A stretch of DNA of 64,000 nt. Origin: Paraburkholderia sp041321145. GTDB taxonomy: Bacteria; Pseudomonadota; Gammaproteobacteria; Burkholderiales; Burkholderiaceae. Shown here piece after piece: positions 42,240-52,259 of the stretch. The stretch is from assembly GCF_041321145.1 (NCBI RefSeq), contig NZ_JBGGWA010000009.1:124001-188000 (forward strand), read 5' to 3'. The notes under the pieces were generated by a model. The model saw only the letters and a program-made list of their open reading frames with translations, was not told the DNA's origin and made no database searches. Position 1 is the first letter of the stretch. Each line of letters starts with the position of its first letter. A program made the position numbers and the translations under genes.

Positions 42240-44225
42240 ATGTCTACGAAAAAGCCAAACGCCGCGTATAGCGAAGCGTCGATCAAGGTGTTGAAGGGCC
42301 TGGAGCCGGTCAAGCAACGGCCCGGGATGTACACCCGCACCGAAAATCCGCTGCACATCATTCAGGAAGTTATCGACAACGCGTCGGACGAGGCCCTCGG
42401 TGGCCACGGCCGGCAAATCACGGTCACGCTGCACGCGGACCATTCGGTCTCGGTCGAAGACGACGGCCGCGGCATTCCATTTGGCCTGCATCCGGAAGAG
42501 GGCGTGCCGGTCGTCGAGATCGTCTTCACGCGCCTGCATGCGGGCGGCAAGTTCGATAAAGCCGCCGGCGGTGCGTACACGTTCTCGGGCGGCTTGCACG
42601 GCGTCGGCGTGTCAGTCACCAACGCGCTGTCCACGCGCCTCGACGTCACGGTGTGGCGCGAGGGCAAAATCGCCGAACTGAGTTTCGCCAACGGCGACGT
42701 TGCCAAGGAACTCGAAGTGCGGCCCGCCGCGCGCGGCGACAAGAAGTCCGGTACGCGCGTCACCGCGTGGGCCAATCCGAAATACTTCGATTCGCCGAAC
42801 TTGCCGCTCGGCGAATTGCAGCGTCTGCTGCGCTCGAAAGCGGTGCTGCTGCCGGGCGTCGAAGTCACGCTGATCAACGAGAAAACCGGCGAAACGCAAA
42901 CCTGGAAATACGAAGACGGTTTGCGCGGCTATTTGCTCGAAGGCATGAACGGCAGCGATCTGCTGATCCCGTTATTCGAAGGCGAGCGCTATGTCGAAAA
43001 CTCGCGCGCCAGCGAGGAAACGTTCGCGGAAGGCGAGGGCGCCGCGTGGGTCGTCGCATGGAGCGAAGAAGGTACGCTCATGCGTGAGTCGTACGTCAAT
43101 CTGATCCCGACGCCTGCCGGCGGTACGCACGAGTCCGGTTTGCGTGACGGGCTGTTCCAGGCGGTAAAGAGCTTCGTCGAGTTGCATAACCTGCAGCCGA
43201 AGGGCGTGAAGCTCCTTGCTGAGGATGTGTTCGCGCGCGTGTCGTTCGTGCTGTCGGCGAAGGTGCTCGATCCGCAATTCCAAGGGCAGATCAAGGAGCG
43301 CCTGAATAGCCGCGATGCAGTGAAGCTGGTGTCGTCGTTCTCGCGGCCGGCTTTGGAGCTGTGGCTGAATCAGCACGTCGAGCACGGCAAGAAGCTCGCC
43401 GACCTCGTCATCAAGCAGGCGCAAGCACGTACGCGTGCCGGACAAAAAGTCGAGAAGCGCAAGAGTTCCGGTGTCGCCGTGCTGCCGGGTAAGTTGACCG
43501 ATTGCGAATCGACGGAAATCGGCCGTAATGAGTTGTTCCTGGTCGAGGGCGACTCGGCGGGCGGCTCGGCGAAGATGGGCCGCGACAAGGAATATCAAGC
43601 CATTTTGCCGCTGCGCGGCAAGGTGCTGAACACGTGGGAAACCGAACGTGATCGCCTGTTCGCCAACAACGAAGTGCACGACATTTCGGTGGCGATCGGC
43701 GTCGATCCGCATAGCCCGGACGACAAGGTCGATCTGTCGAATCTGCGCTACGGCAAGATCTGCATCTTGTCGGACGCTGACGTGGACGGCTCGCACATTC
43801 AGGTGTTGCTGCTCACGCTGTTCTTCAAGCACTTCCCGCAGTTGATCGAGCGTGGGCATGTGTGCGTGGCGCGTCCGCCACTGTTCCGGGTCGATGCGCC
43901 CGCGCGCGGCAAGAAGCCGGCACAAAAGCTGTATGCGCTCGACGACGGCGAACTCGAAGCGATCATCGACAAGCTGCGCAAGGACGGCGTGCGCGACACG
44001 CAATGGTCCATCAGCCGCTTCAAAGGTCTGGGCGAAATGAGCGCGGAGCAGTTGTGGGACACCACGATGAATCCCGACACGCGGCGTCTGACGCCGGTGG
44101 CGCTCGGCGAGCTCGACTATGACGCCACGGTGGCGCGCATGACGATGCTGATGGGCAAGGGCGAAGCGGCGTCGCGGCGCAGCTGGCTCGAAGAAAAGGG
44201 CAATGACGTGGAAGCGGATATCTGA
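42240..44225 (+). CDS. parE: DNA topoisomerase IV subunit B
   Basis: A 661-aa ATPase subunit of topoisomerase IV, which unlinks daughter chromosomes. GHKL motifs are EVIDNASDEALGG and the ATP lid GGLHGVGVSV. The TOPRIM part has LVEGDSAGGSAKMGRDKEYQAILPLRGK and the metal ligands DADVDGSH. Length matches ParE and not GyrB, and it is paired with parC 66 bases downstream, which fixes it as ParE. The ribosome site is weak (GAG). The dyad in its leader may regulate it. Confidence 0.95.
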   Translation: MSTKKPNAAYSEASIKVLKGLEPVKQRPGMYTRTENPLHIIQEVIDNASDEALGGHGRQITVTLHADHSVSVEDDGRGIPFGLHPEEGVPVVEIVFTRLHAGGKFDKAAGGAYTFSGGLHGVGVSVTNALSTRLDVTVWREGKIAELSFANGDVAKELEVRPAARGDKKSGTRVTAWANPKYFDSPNLPLGELQRLLRSKAVLLPGVEVTLINEKTGETQTWKYEDGLRGYLLEGMNGSDLLIPLFEGERYVENSRASEETFAEGEGAAWVVAWSEEGTLMRESYVNLIPTPAGGTHESGLRDGLFQAVKSFVELHNLQPKGVKLLAEDVFARVSFVLSAKVLDPQFQGQIKERLNSRDAVKLVSSFSRPALELWLNQHVEHGKKLADLVIKQAQARTRAGQKVEKRKSSGVAVLPGKLTDCESTEIGRNELFLVEGDSAGGSAKMGRDKEYQAILPLRGKVLNTWETERDRLFANNEVHDISVAIGVDPHSPDDKVDLSNLRYGKICILSDADVDGSHIQVLLLTLFFKHFPQLIERGHVCVARPPLFRVDAPARGKKPAQKLYALDDGELEAIIDKLRKDGVRDTQWSISRFKGLGEMSAEQLWDTTMNPDTRRLTPVALGELDYDATVARMTMLMGKGEAASRRSWLEEKGNDVEADI

Positions 44226-44291
44226 GCGCGCTTGAGATTGCGCGCCTCCTTCGCACGAACACTTCACGCCAAACACGGATACGGAATCTAG

Positions 44292-46616
44292 ATGGACGAC
44301 GACAACACTCTCGACCTTTTTACCGAGCCGCCGCCTCCGGAAGGCGACTTCCTGACGCTCGGCAACTACGCGGAACGCCAGTACCTCGACTATGCGGTGA
44401 GCGTGGTCAAGGGCCGCGCGCTGCCTGACGTATGCGACGGCCAGAAGCCGGTGCAACGCCGCATTCTGTTCGCGATGAACGAGATGGGCCTGGGTAACAA
44501 CGCGCAGCCGGTCAAGTCGGCGCGGGTGGTCGGCGACGTGTTGGGTAAATATCACCCGCACGGCGACCAATCGGCGTACGACGCCCTCGTGCGTCTCGCG
44601 CAAGACTTTTCGATGCGCTATCCGCTGATCGACGGCCAGGGCAACTTCGGTTCGCGCGACGGCGACGGCGCAGCGGCAATGCGCTACACCGAAGCGCGCC
44701 TCACGCCGATCGCGAAGCTGCTGCTCGACGAAATCGACCAGGGCACGGTCGATTTCATGAAGAACTATGACGGCAAGGAAGATGAGCCGAGGCTGCTGCC
44801 CGCGCGCTTGCCGTTCGCCTTGCTGAACGGCGCATCCGGCATCGCGGTGGGTCTTGCAACAGAAATCCCCTCGCACAACCTGCGCGAAGTCGCGGCGGCC
44901 ACGGTGGCGATGATCCGCAATCCGAAGATCGAGCATGCTGAACTGATGCAGCACATCTCGGGTCCGGATTTCCCGGGCGGCGGCCAGATCATTTCGAGCG
45001 ACACCGAGATTTCGGCAGCGTACGAAAGCGGTCGCGGCAGCCTGAAGGTGCGCGCCCGCTGGAAGATCGAGGATCTCGCACGCGGCCAGTGGCAACTCGT
45101 CATCAGCGAATTGCCGCCGAATACGTCCTCGCAGAAGGTGCTCGAAGAAATCGAAGAGCAGACCAATCCGAAGATCAAACTCGGCAAGAAGACGCTCACG
45201 CCCGAGCAACTGCAGACCAGGCAGACCCTGCTCGCCCTGCTCGATGCCGTGCGTGACGAGTCAGGCAGGGACGCGCCGGTGCGTCTGGTCTTCGAGCCGA
45301 AGTCGAGCCGCATCGATCAGACCGATTTCGTCAACACGTTGCTCGCGCATACGAGCCTCGAATCGAACGCGTCGCTGAATCTGGTGATGGTGGGGGGCGA
45401 TGGCCGTCCGCGTCAGAAAGGTTTGAGCGAAATTCTGCACGAGTGGGTCGCGTTCCGCTTCGCGACGGTCACGCGTCGCACGCGTCATCGTTTGATGAAG
45501 GTCGACGACCGGATTCACATCCTCGAAGGCCGGATGATCGTCTTTTTGAATATCGACGAAGTCATCCGCATCATTCGCGAATCGGACGAACCGAAGGTCG
45601 CGTTGATGGCCGCGTTCAGCCTGTCCGATCGTCAGGCTGAGGACATTCTCGAAATCCGCCTGCGTCAGTTGGCGCGGCTCGAGAAGATCAAGATCGAGAA
45701 GGAACTGTCCGAACTGCGTGACGAGAAGGCCAAGCTCGAGGAACTGCTCGGCAACGAATCGGCGATGAAGCGTTTGCTCATCAAGGAGGTCGAAGGCGAC
45801 GCCAAACAATACGGCGACGAGCGCCGCACGCTGATCCAGCAGGAAAAGCGCGCCACGTTCGAAGCGCGTGTGGTCGACGAGCCGGTCACGGTGGTGGTGT
45901 CGCAGAAGGGCTGGGTGCGCGCGCTGAAGGGCCACGGTCTGGATGCGGCCGGCTTCACGTTCAAGGCCGGCGACGGGCTCTACGCAGCGTTCCAGTGCCG
46001 TACGCCTGACACGCTGGTCGCGTGGGGCAGCAATGGCCGCGTGTATTCCGTTGCAGTTGCGATACTGCCGGGCGGCCGGGGCGACGGCGTGCCGGTCACG
46101 TCGCTGATCGAACTCGAGTCGGGCAGCCACCTGATGCATTACTACGCGGCCTCCGCGGATCAGGCGTTGCTGCTCGCGTCGAGCAACGGCTTCGGCTTTA
46201 TCGCCAAGGTCGGCGACATGGTGAGCCGCGTGAAGGCCGGTAAGTCGTTCATGACGATCGATGCCGGCGCCGCGCCGCTCGTACCGATGCCGATGCTGCC
46301 GGACGCGGCGCACATCGCGTGTCTGTCTTCGGGCGGCAGGCTGCTGGTGTTCGGCCTCGACGAGATGAAGACGCTCTCGGGCGGCGGACGCGGCGTGACG
46401 CTGATGGCGCTCGACGACAACGAAACGCTAGTGCAGGCGCTGGCCATCAACAAAGCGGGCGTCGTGTTGATCGGCACGCGTCGCGGTGGCCGAGTCGACG
46501 AGGAGAAGTTGAGCGGCGCCGCAATCACGCCGCACCTCGGCAAGCGGGCGCGCAAGGGGCGTGCGCCTGAGAGCAAGATGAAGCTCGACGGCATGCGTCC
46601 GGTGTTGGCCGCTTAA
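44292..46616 (+). CDS. parC: DNA topoisomerase IV subunit A
   Basis: A 774-aa DNA-cleaving subunit. The N-terminus has RALPDVCDGQKPVQRRIL and the active-site Tyr132 in AMRYTEARLTPI, and the C-terminal half is a beta-pinwheel. The quinolone-resistance region reads HPHGDQSAYDALV: position 93, matching E. coli ParC Ser80, is Gln, and Glu84 is Asp97. It forms an operon with parE. Its length and partner separate it from GyrA, which usually exceeds 850 aa in this group. Confidence 0.95.
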   Translation: MDDDNTLDLFTEPPPPEGDFLTLGNYAERQYLDYAVSVVKGRALPDVCDGQKPVQRRILFAMNEMGLGNNAQPVKSARVVGDVLGKYHPHGDQSAYDALVRLAQDFSMRYPLIDGQGNFGSRDGDGAAAMRYTEARLTPIAKLLLDEIDQGTVDFMKNYDGKEDEPRLLPARLPFALLNGASGIAVGLATEIPSHNLREVAAATVAMIRNPKIEHAELMQHISGPDFPGGGQIISSDTEISAAYESGRGSLKVRARWKIEDLARGQWQLVISELPPNTSSQKVLEEIEEQTNPKIKLGKKTLTPEQLQTRQTLLALLDAVRDESGRDAPVRLVFEPKSSRIDQTDFVNTLLAHTSLESNASLNLVMVGGDGRPRQKGLSEILHEWVAFRFATVTRRTRHRLMKVDDRIHILEGRMIVFLNIDEVIRIIRESDEPKVALMAAFSLSDRQAEDILEIRLRQLARLEKIKIEKELSELRDEKAKLEELLGNESAMKRLLIKEVEGDAKQYGDERRTLIQQEKRATFEARVVDEPVTVVVSQKGWVRALKGHGLDAAGFTFKAGDGLYAAFQCRTPDTLVAWGSNGRVYSVAVAILPGGRGDGVPVTSLIELESGSHLMHYYAASADQALLLASSNGFGFIAKVGDMVSRVKAGKSFMTIDAGAAPLVPMPMLPDAAHIACLSSGGRLLVFGLDEMKTLSGGGRGVTLMALDDNETLVQALAINKAGVVLIGTRRGGRVDEEKLSGAAITPHLGKRARKGRAPESKMKLDGMRPVLAA

Positions 46617-46638
46617 CAAAAGCGAACGTAGGAACGCG

Positions 46639-46676
46639 GCGTGCGCTTTAGCTTGAGTTGCACTTCAAGCGCACGC
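46639..46676 (+). terminator. Stem-loop after parC
   Basis: GCGTGCGCTT and AAGCGCACGC form a perfect 10-bp stem around an 18-base loop, 22 bases after the parC stop. It has no T-run. The other 190 bases up to the next gene contain nothing recognised. Confidence 0.5.
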
Positions 46677-46867
46677 CATGGGAAGTAGAAAATAGGAGGA
46701 GCAGCGCCGTCGCGGCATCGGGGGCGCTGCAATAATCGCTACAAAGAATGGCAGGAAAATCGCGGGTGCAGGAACTGCATGCATAGCGCGCGGTCGAATG
46801 CGCTCAATAGCCGCTGCTAATATCACTCGTCATAAGCGGTGTGGCGTCGTCGGGAGAGGAAAACAAA

Positions 46868-47326
46868 ATGAACAAAGCTGTCGAACTCGCGCTGTTTCTA
46901 CATCTGCTCGCGGTCGCGGTGTGGGTTGGTGGGATGGTATTCGCGCATTTCTGTCTGCGGCCGGCCATTGCCGATCTTTCGCCGCAACTGCGCTTGCCCT
47001 TGTGGGAATCGGTGTTCGGCCGCTTCTTCAATTGGGTCGCCGCGTCAGTGCTGGTGATTCTCCTTACCGGCGGATTTCTGTTGATGCAATTCGGCGGCGG
47101 TCACGCCATATGGCCGTTGCACGCCATGGCCGGCCTCGGCATCGTGATGATGCTGATCTTCGGCCACATTCGCTTCGCCGTCTTCCCGCGCATTCGCCGT
47201 GCGGTGCAGGCGCAGAAATGGCCGGACGGCGCGCGGGCAGTCGGCACGATCCGGCGGTTGGTGCTGGTCAATATCGTGCTGGGCGTGGTGACGATCGGTG
47301 TCGCGGTGCTGTCGCGCGGGTTTTGA
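46868..47326 (+). CDS. CopD-like four-helix membrane protein
   Basis: A 152-aa inner-membrane protein with four hydrophobic segments (about 5-27, 54-75, 82-103, 128-150). The His in LFLHLLAVAVWVGGMVF and FFNWVAASVLVILLTGG, then the HAMAGLG and HIRFAVFPRIRRA motifs resemble the CopD/CytB-type family, where histidines may bind copper or haem. GAGAGG precedes ATG at 46868. It is a lone gene convergent with chrA. Annotation is by fold resemblance; a role in copper handling is not proven. Confidence 0.75.
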   Translation: MNKAVELALFLHLLAVAVWVGGMVFAHFCLRPAIADLSPQLRLPLWESVFGRFFNWVAASVLVILLTGGFLLMQFGGGHAIWPLHAMAGLGIVMMLIFGHIRFAVFPRIRRAVQAQKWPDGARAVGTIRRLVLVNIVLGVVTIGVAVLSRGF

Positions 47327-47354
47327 AATCGGCATTTTGAATGCCGGTTGCAGC

Positions 47355-48563
47355 CTACGCCATGGCGCCGTAGGCAAGCCATAGCCCACACACGATCGCC
47401 ACTGTTCCGTACACCACGTACACCGGCACCTTGAGCTTCGCGAAGCACATGCCGGAGAACAGCGCGGTCACCAGATAAACGGGTTTGAGCGGCACATGCC
47501 CCGCAATGCGCAGCACGGCCACCGCGAGAAACGCAGTGGTGACCGCGCGCAAGATACGCATGCCATGCTCGAAACGCGGATTGGCCTTCAACTGATGTAG
47601 ATGCCGTTGTGCCAGCACCACGAGGCAACCCGACGGCACAAAAAGCGCAAGGGTGGCAATCAGCGCGCCTGCCCAGCCATCCACCAGATAGCCGAAGAAC
47701 GGCACCACGTTCAGGAGCGGCCCGGGCGACAGCGGCGACAGCGAAAACGCCAAGGTGAAATCGTTATCCGATACGCCGATCGCCGACGTCACGAACAACG
47801 TCTTGAGCACCGGCAACGCCGAGAAGCCGCCGCCGAACAATGTCATACCCGCGCCGGCGAGCCGCGGCCACAGCAGCGCCAGTTCGTAGCGATGCGGCAA
47901 TGGCAGCGCGAACAGCACCAGCAACACGCCCAGGGCGCCCAGCAATTGCCAGTCCCCGCGTCCGACCGACACGACAATGCGCGCATCGCGAGCCGGGCTG
48001 ACCAGCCAGCCGGTGCCGAAGGCCGCGCCGAGCATCAACACGTAGGCGGCGGGACTGCGCGCATAGAAGAGCGCCACGCAACCGAGCACCGTCGCGGTCC
48101 ATTCGAGCTTGCCGCGCACCAGTGCGCGCGTCTGTTTGTACCAGGTGATCGCGATCAACGTGGCCAGCACCACGCTGAAGTGATTGAGCAAGGTTTGGGA
48201 AGCGGCGGCGCGCACGAGCGGCGTGCGATAGAAGATCGCGAACACGGTCATCAGCGTGAAAAAGGGCAGCACGCTTGCGATGCCTGCGACCCAGGCGCCG
48301 GCGCGTCCGCGCAGCGCATGTCCCAGTTGCACGGCGACGTTGCAGCCCACCGGCCCGGGCACCATCCATGCAAGCGCGATCAGATCCGAAAAGGCGACAC
48401 GCGAAAGCCGTCCCTCGCGTTCGACATAGTGGTTCTCGAGTTGCGCCATCAGCGCGAGGCCACCCCACGACAGCGCCGACAGGCCGAACACGACCCGGAA
48501 CAGCGTCCATAGCGGTTCTCGCTTTCCTCGCCTGGCGGCATCCTGGCTCGTGATCGTCTGCAT
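47355..48563 (-). CDS. chrA: Chromate transporter ChrA
   Basis: A 402-aa inner-membrane protein of the long-chain CHR family that extrudes chromate or related oxyanions using the proton gradient. It has two homologous halves in tandem. The first has GLSALSWGGLALMAQLENHYVEREGRLS and PGPVGCNVAVQLG. The second repeats the pattern as GAGMTLFGGGFSALPVLK, then LSPGPLLNVVPFFGYLV. Length fits bidomain ChrA. No chrB regulator is adjacent. The substrate in this organism could also be sulfate-like. Confidence 0.88.
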   Translation of the reverse strand: MQTITSQDAARRGKREPLWTLFRVVFGLSALSWGGLALMAQLENHYVEREGRLSRVAFSDLIALAWMVPGPVGCNVAVQLGHALRGRAGAWVAGIASVLPFFTLMTVFAIFYRTPLVRAAASQTLLNHFSVVLATLIAITWYKQTRALVRGKLEWTATVLGCVALFYARSPAAYVLMLGAAFGTGWLVSPARDARIVVSVGRGDWQLLGALGVLLVLFALPLPHRYELALLWPRLAGAGMTLFGGGFSALPVLKTLFVTSAIGVSDNDFTLAFSLSPLSPGPLLNVVPFFGYLVDGWAGALIATLALFVPSGCLVVLAQRHLHQLKANPRFEHGMRILRAVTTAFLAVAVLRIAGHVPLKPVYLVTALFSGMCFAKLKVPVYVVYGTVAIVCGLWLAYGAMA

Positions 48564-48705
48564 GGCGCCGCGGGTCCCGGCACGGCCCGCCCTCTGAGAT
48601 CATCGTTGTGTGTTGGCGCGGCCGTTGCGCGGCATCGCGCTGTGACGCAGTACAGCGTGAATGTAGCCGGTTTTGTGAGGCAGCGGTTGGATTCGCGGAC
48701 TACGC

Positions 48706-51072
48706 TCAGCTATTGGTACTCGTACTCGTGCTTGTCACACTGCCGGTGCTGTCGTTTTCATGCGCGGTGCGGCGAGCCTGCATGCCGCATACGCCGAAGC
48801 GTTCGAGCAGCGCCGGGATCGCGTCGACCGGTACCGGACGCGAGAACAGAAAACCCTGCGCTTCGATATGGCCGAGCGCGCTCAGCCACGCGATCTGCTC
48901 TTCGGTCTCGGTGCCTTCTACCACGATCGTGAGCCCGAGCGAGCGCGCCAGATTGACGATCGCGGTGACCATCACGCAGACGCTGCGATCGGCGGGAATC
49001 GCCTGGATGAACGAACGGTCTACCTTCAGCGTGTCGACCGAGAAGCGGTTCAGATAGGAGAGCGACGAATAGCCGGTGCCGAAATCGTCGAGCGCGATCC
49101 GCACGCCGAGGCGCTTCAATGCAAAGATCTTCTCCGAGACAAGTTCGGGATATTCCATCATCGCGGTTTCGGTGATTTCGAGTTCGAGGCGCCGGGCGGA
49201 GATGCCGCTTTCCTCAATCGCGTGCGAGACGGTTTCGTACAGATCGCCTCTCCAGAACTGCACCGCCGAGATGTTCACCGCGAGCGAGAGCGTGTCGTAG
49301 CCCTGTCGTTGCCACAGCGCCAGTTGACGGCAGGCGGTCTCGATCACGAAGTCGCCGATCGGCACGATCAGGCCGGTCGATTCGGCGACCGGGATGAATT
49401 CGTTGGCGGGAATCAAACCGTGTTGCGGATGATTCCAGCGCACGAGCGCTTCGAAGCCGGTGATGCAGCGGCGCGTCAGGTCGATCTTCGGCTGATAGGC
49501 GAGAAACAGTTGACCTTCGGCCAGCGCGACGCGCAACTGCTGCTCCCACTTCATCAAATGATCCGCGCGGTGCGACAGTTGCGGCGAATAGAACTGGTAG
49601 CAGTTCTTGCCGGCATCCTTCGCGCTGTACATGGCGAGATCGGCTTTTTTCAGCAGATCGATCTCGCTCTCGTTGGCGACCGAGTAGAGCGCGATGCCGA
49701 TGCTCGCATGCAGCACGAACGAACTGCCGCGTACTTCGAAAGGTTTGGCGAACGCTTCGGCAGCGGCTTCGGCGAGGGTCACGGCGCGCTTCTCGACATC
49801 GTCGCCCTTGATCACGACGACGAACTCGTCGCCGCCGATACGGCTCAATGCACCGCCTTCGCCGACCGCGGTGGCGAGGCGTGAGGCCGTCATTTGCAGC
49901 ACGATGTCGCCGGCGTTGTGGCCGAGCGTGTCGTTGACGGTCTTGAAGTTGTCGAGGTCGATGAAGAGAATCGCGAGGTGGCCGAGATTGGCCGGCTGCG
50001 CCACGTCGTGGCGCAGCGTTTGCAGCGTGGCATAACGATTGCGCAAGCCGGTCAGCAGATCGTACTCGACCAGATGCGTCATCTCGCGCTCGCGCCCGAG
50101 CAGCTTGCCGATCAAACCGGTGGCCACGGCGAAGAAGCTGAGCATCGCGAGCGAGATGAAGCCCGCCATCAGCAGATAGACGTTGCGCGTGTGGTTGTAG
50201 TCGGCGAATTCCTCGGCTTGCGAGAGGCCGACCAGCACGGCGAGCGGATAGCCGTCGATATGCCGGTACGAGACGATGCGCGTGACCTTGTCGATCGAAT
50301 CGACGTAGGTGCCCGACACATGCTCCGAAGTCGGATACGAGCCGCTCGCCGAGAACGTGCCGTTGGCGCTTTCGGTGCTGCCGGTGCGCCGCGCGAGCAC
50401 CGTGCCGTTGTCGGAGATCACCGCGATCACGCCTTCACGGCCTATCGCCGCGTTGTTGTAGAAGTCGCTGGTGAAATAGCTCGGGTCTTCGGAGACCACC
50501 ACGACGCCCGCGAAAGAGCCGTCCGGATGATTCAGACGCCGCGTCATCTGCAAGGTCCAGTGGCCGGACACGCGGCCGAGCACCGGCTTGCTGATGTACA
50601 GCTGGTCGTCGTTTTCGTGTTCGTGGACCTTGAAGTGCTCGCGGTCCGACAGGTCGATGCGCTTCGGATTGAGTTCGGTCGTGTTCGCGATCAGCGTGCC
50701 GTGTTCGTCGATCAGCGAGACCTGCACCAGCGTCTCGCTTTGCACCACGCCTTTCTCGACCGTGCTGGTGAGATCGAAATGATTGGGGGTTTTCTCGAAC
50801 TCGAATTTGACGAAGCGCGTGATCTGGTCGACCTGGTGAATCGCCTTGACCGTGTGCTGTTCGAGCGCCGCCGAGAGAATCGCGGCAGAGGCCATCGCTT
50901 CACGATAGGTGGCGTCTTTCTCGACCGACAGACGCGCGAAGATCACGGTCCAAAGCAGGATCAGCACGAGTACACCGAGCGCGGGAATGGCGAGCAACGC
51001 GCGGCGGCGCGACACGGCAGGATCGCGGCGAGGTTTGGTTTCGCGCGGGTCGGAGAAGCGGAACTGGCTCAT
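48706..51072 (-). CDS. Membrane GGDEF-EAL protein (cyclic di-GMP turnover)
   Basis: A 788-aa dual protein. Membrane segments at about 25-46 and 298-322 bound a periplasmic dCache-like sensor domain (DREHFKVHEHENDDQLYISKPVLG, SEDPSYF). The cytoplasmic GGDEF has an intact active site (RIGGDEFVVV, 413-417) but no RxxD inhibitory site. The EAL domain starts with EALVRW (541-546) and keeps ETAMM and DDFGTGYSS, so a phosphodiesterase is likely. Either activity may dominate. Start at 51072; an upstream open frame adds 46 non-conserved residues. The tail ends in Ser/Thr repeats. Confidence 0.88.
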   Translation of the reverse strand: MSQFRFSDPRETKPRRDPAVSRRRALLAIPALGVLVLILLWTVIFARLSVEKDATYREAMASAAILSAALEQHTVKAIHQVDQITRFVKFEFEKTPNHFDLTSTVEKGVVQSETLVQVSLIDEHGTLIANTTELNPKRIDLSDREHFKVHEHENDDQLYISKPVLGRVSGHWTLQMTRRLNHPDGSFAGVVVVSEDPSYFTSDFYNNAAIGREGVIAVISDNGTVLARRTGSTESANGTFSASGSYPTSEHVSGTYVDSIDKVTRIVSYRHIDGYPLAVLVGLSQAEEFADYNHTRNVYLLMAGFISLAMLSFFAVATGLIGKLLGREREMTHLVEYDLLTGLRNRYATLQTLRHDVAQPANLGHLAILFIDLDNFKTVNDTLGHNAGDIVLQMTASRLATAVGEGGALSRIGGDEFVVVIKGDDVEKRAVTLAEAAAEAFAKPFEVRGSSFVLHASIGIALYSVANESEIDLLKKADLAMYSAKDAGKNCYQFYSPQLSHRADHLMKWEQQLRVALAEGQLFLAYQPKIDLTRRCITGFEALVRWNHPQHGLIPANEFIPVAESTGLIVPIGDFVIETACRQLALWQRQGYDTLSLAVNISAVQFWRGDLYETVSHAIEESGISARRLELEITETAMMEYPELVSEKIFALKRLGVRIALDDFGTGYSSLSYLNRFSVDTLKVDRSFIQAIPADRSVCVMVTAIVNLARSLGLTIVVEGTETEEQIAWLSALGHIEAQGFLFSRPVPVDAIPALLERFGVCGMQARRTAHENDSTGSVTSTSTSTNS

Positions 51073-51740
51073 TGGGCGGCCCGTGCCCTGGTGCCGGCAC
51101 GCTGCAACTGCGCGCGCATTGACTGCGCTAATTTCATGGGTGGCTGCATGGTGACCAAGGTGCCGGAACTGCTGCGCAGGAGAAGGGAGCGTGGCGTCGT
51201 GCCTGACCATCCGCAGGTCATCGAGAACGTTTCGATATTACTTAATGCCAGAGGATTAAGGAAGGGTCCACGCATCGGGTATACGCGGGCCGCCGCGGCC
51301 ATCGTGGCCGGCTGAACGCGCAGGCCACGCGGCCAGTCATGGGGCAGCGGGCTGGCGGCCATTTTCGAGGGTTTCATCGGGACCTGGCATTAAGGTGTAC
51401 CAAGCCTCGTTTTATGCTTGGCGCATTGATCGTGCAACCCTGCGGCGTTTTTTAATCAAGCATGGCGGGAAGCGGCGCGACAGGGCGGCGCCTGGCTGCA
51501 GGCCGGCACGCGTAAGCGGGCCGGCAAGGGCCGTGGCGTTCAGGGACGCCTGAAGCGGCCGTTGATGACCGTCACCGATAGCCGCCGATCCAGATCGTCC
51601 CAGCTGCTATCTGGTGACAAGAAACGATCCACCTCGCCACCCAATGCAAAACGCGCCGCAGGTGACAGACACCTCGCGACGCGTTCCGTGCGCTCAGGAC
51701 GACCGGCCGGACGAACCGGCAGCCGGTCCGATTCGAGTCG
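51073..51740. other. Leader of the GGDEF-EAL gene, no gene supported
   Basis: This 668-base region separates ridA from the GGDEF-EAL gene on the same strand. It contains two dyads: CTTAAT-N8-ATTAAG (51241-51260) and CCAAGC-N10-GCTTGG (51400-51421). Either could be an operator. No protein-like frame was found, apart from Arg-rich readings. Confidence 0.45.
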
Positions 51741-52205
51741 TTATTCGACTTCGGCGATCATCTCGATCTCGACGCAAGCGCCAAGCGGAATCTGCGCCAC
51801 GCCGAAGGCCGAGCGTGCATGCTTGCCGCGCTCGCCGAATACGTCGGCGATCAGTTCGGATGCGCCGTTAGTGACCAGATGCTGCTCAGTGAACTCGAGC
51901 GTCGAGTTGACGAGGCTCATCAGCTTGACGATGCGCGTGACGCGGTTCAGATCGCCCACATGCGTGTGCAGCGTGGCGAGCAGGTCGATGGCGATCGAAC
52001 GCGCCGCGGCCTTGCCTTCTTCGGTGGTGAGCGTGGCGCCGAGCTTGCCGCTCCACACCTTGCCGTCCTTCTTGGCGATGTGGCCGGAGAGAAACACCGT
52101 GTTGCCGCTTTGCGCGCTCATCACATAGGCGGCTGCTGGAGCGCCCGCGCTCGGCAGTTCAATGCCTAGTTCCTTGAGCTTGTCGTACACATTTGTTTGA
52201 GCCAT
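51741..52205 (-). CDS. RidA (YjgF/YER057c/UK114) family protein
   Basis: A 154-aa Rid-family protein, longer than the roughly 130-aa typical RidA. The imine-deaminase Arg is in HARSAFGVAQIP, and the end CVEIEMIAEVE matches the family. The TVFLSGHIAKKDGKVW and LATLHTHVGDLNRVTRIVKL blocks are the Rid fold. RidA hydrolyses reactive 2-aminoacrylate-type enamines released by PLP enzymes. A PLP aminotransferase gene directly upstream on the same strand (54-base gap) fits a role in cleaning up its products. Confidence 0.85.
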   Translation of the reverse strand: MAQTNVYDKLKELGIELPSAGAPAAAYVMSAQSGNTVFLSGHIAKKDGKVWSGKLGATLTTEEGKAAARSIAIDLLATLHTHVGDLNRVTRIVKLMSLVNSTLEFTEQHLVTNGASELIADVFGERGKHARSAFGVAQIPLGACVEIEMIAEVE

Positions 52206-52259
52206 GGTGTGTCCTTGGTCAGTAGTGGAATTCGGTGGCGCGGGTCGGGGCGAGAACGC

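Noticed and set aside
42972..45209. A 745-codon minus-strand frame across parE and parC.
   Set aside because: Antisense shadow of two strongly supported genes.
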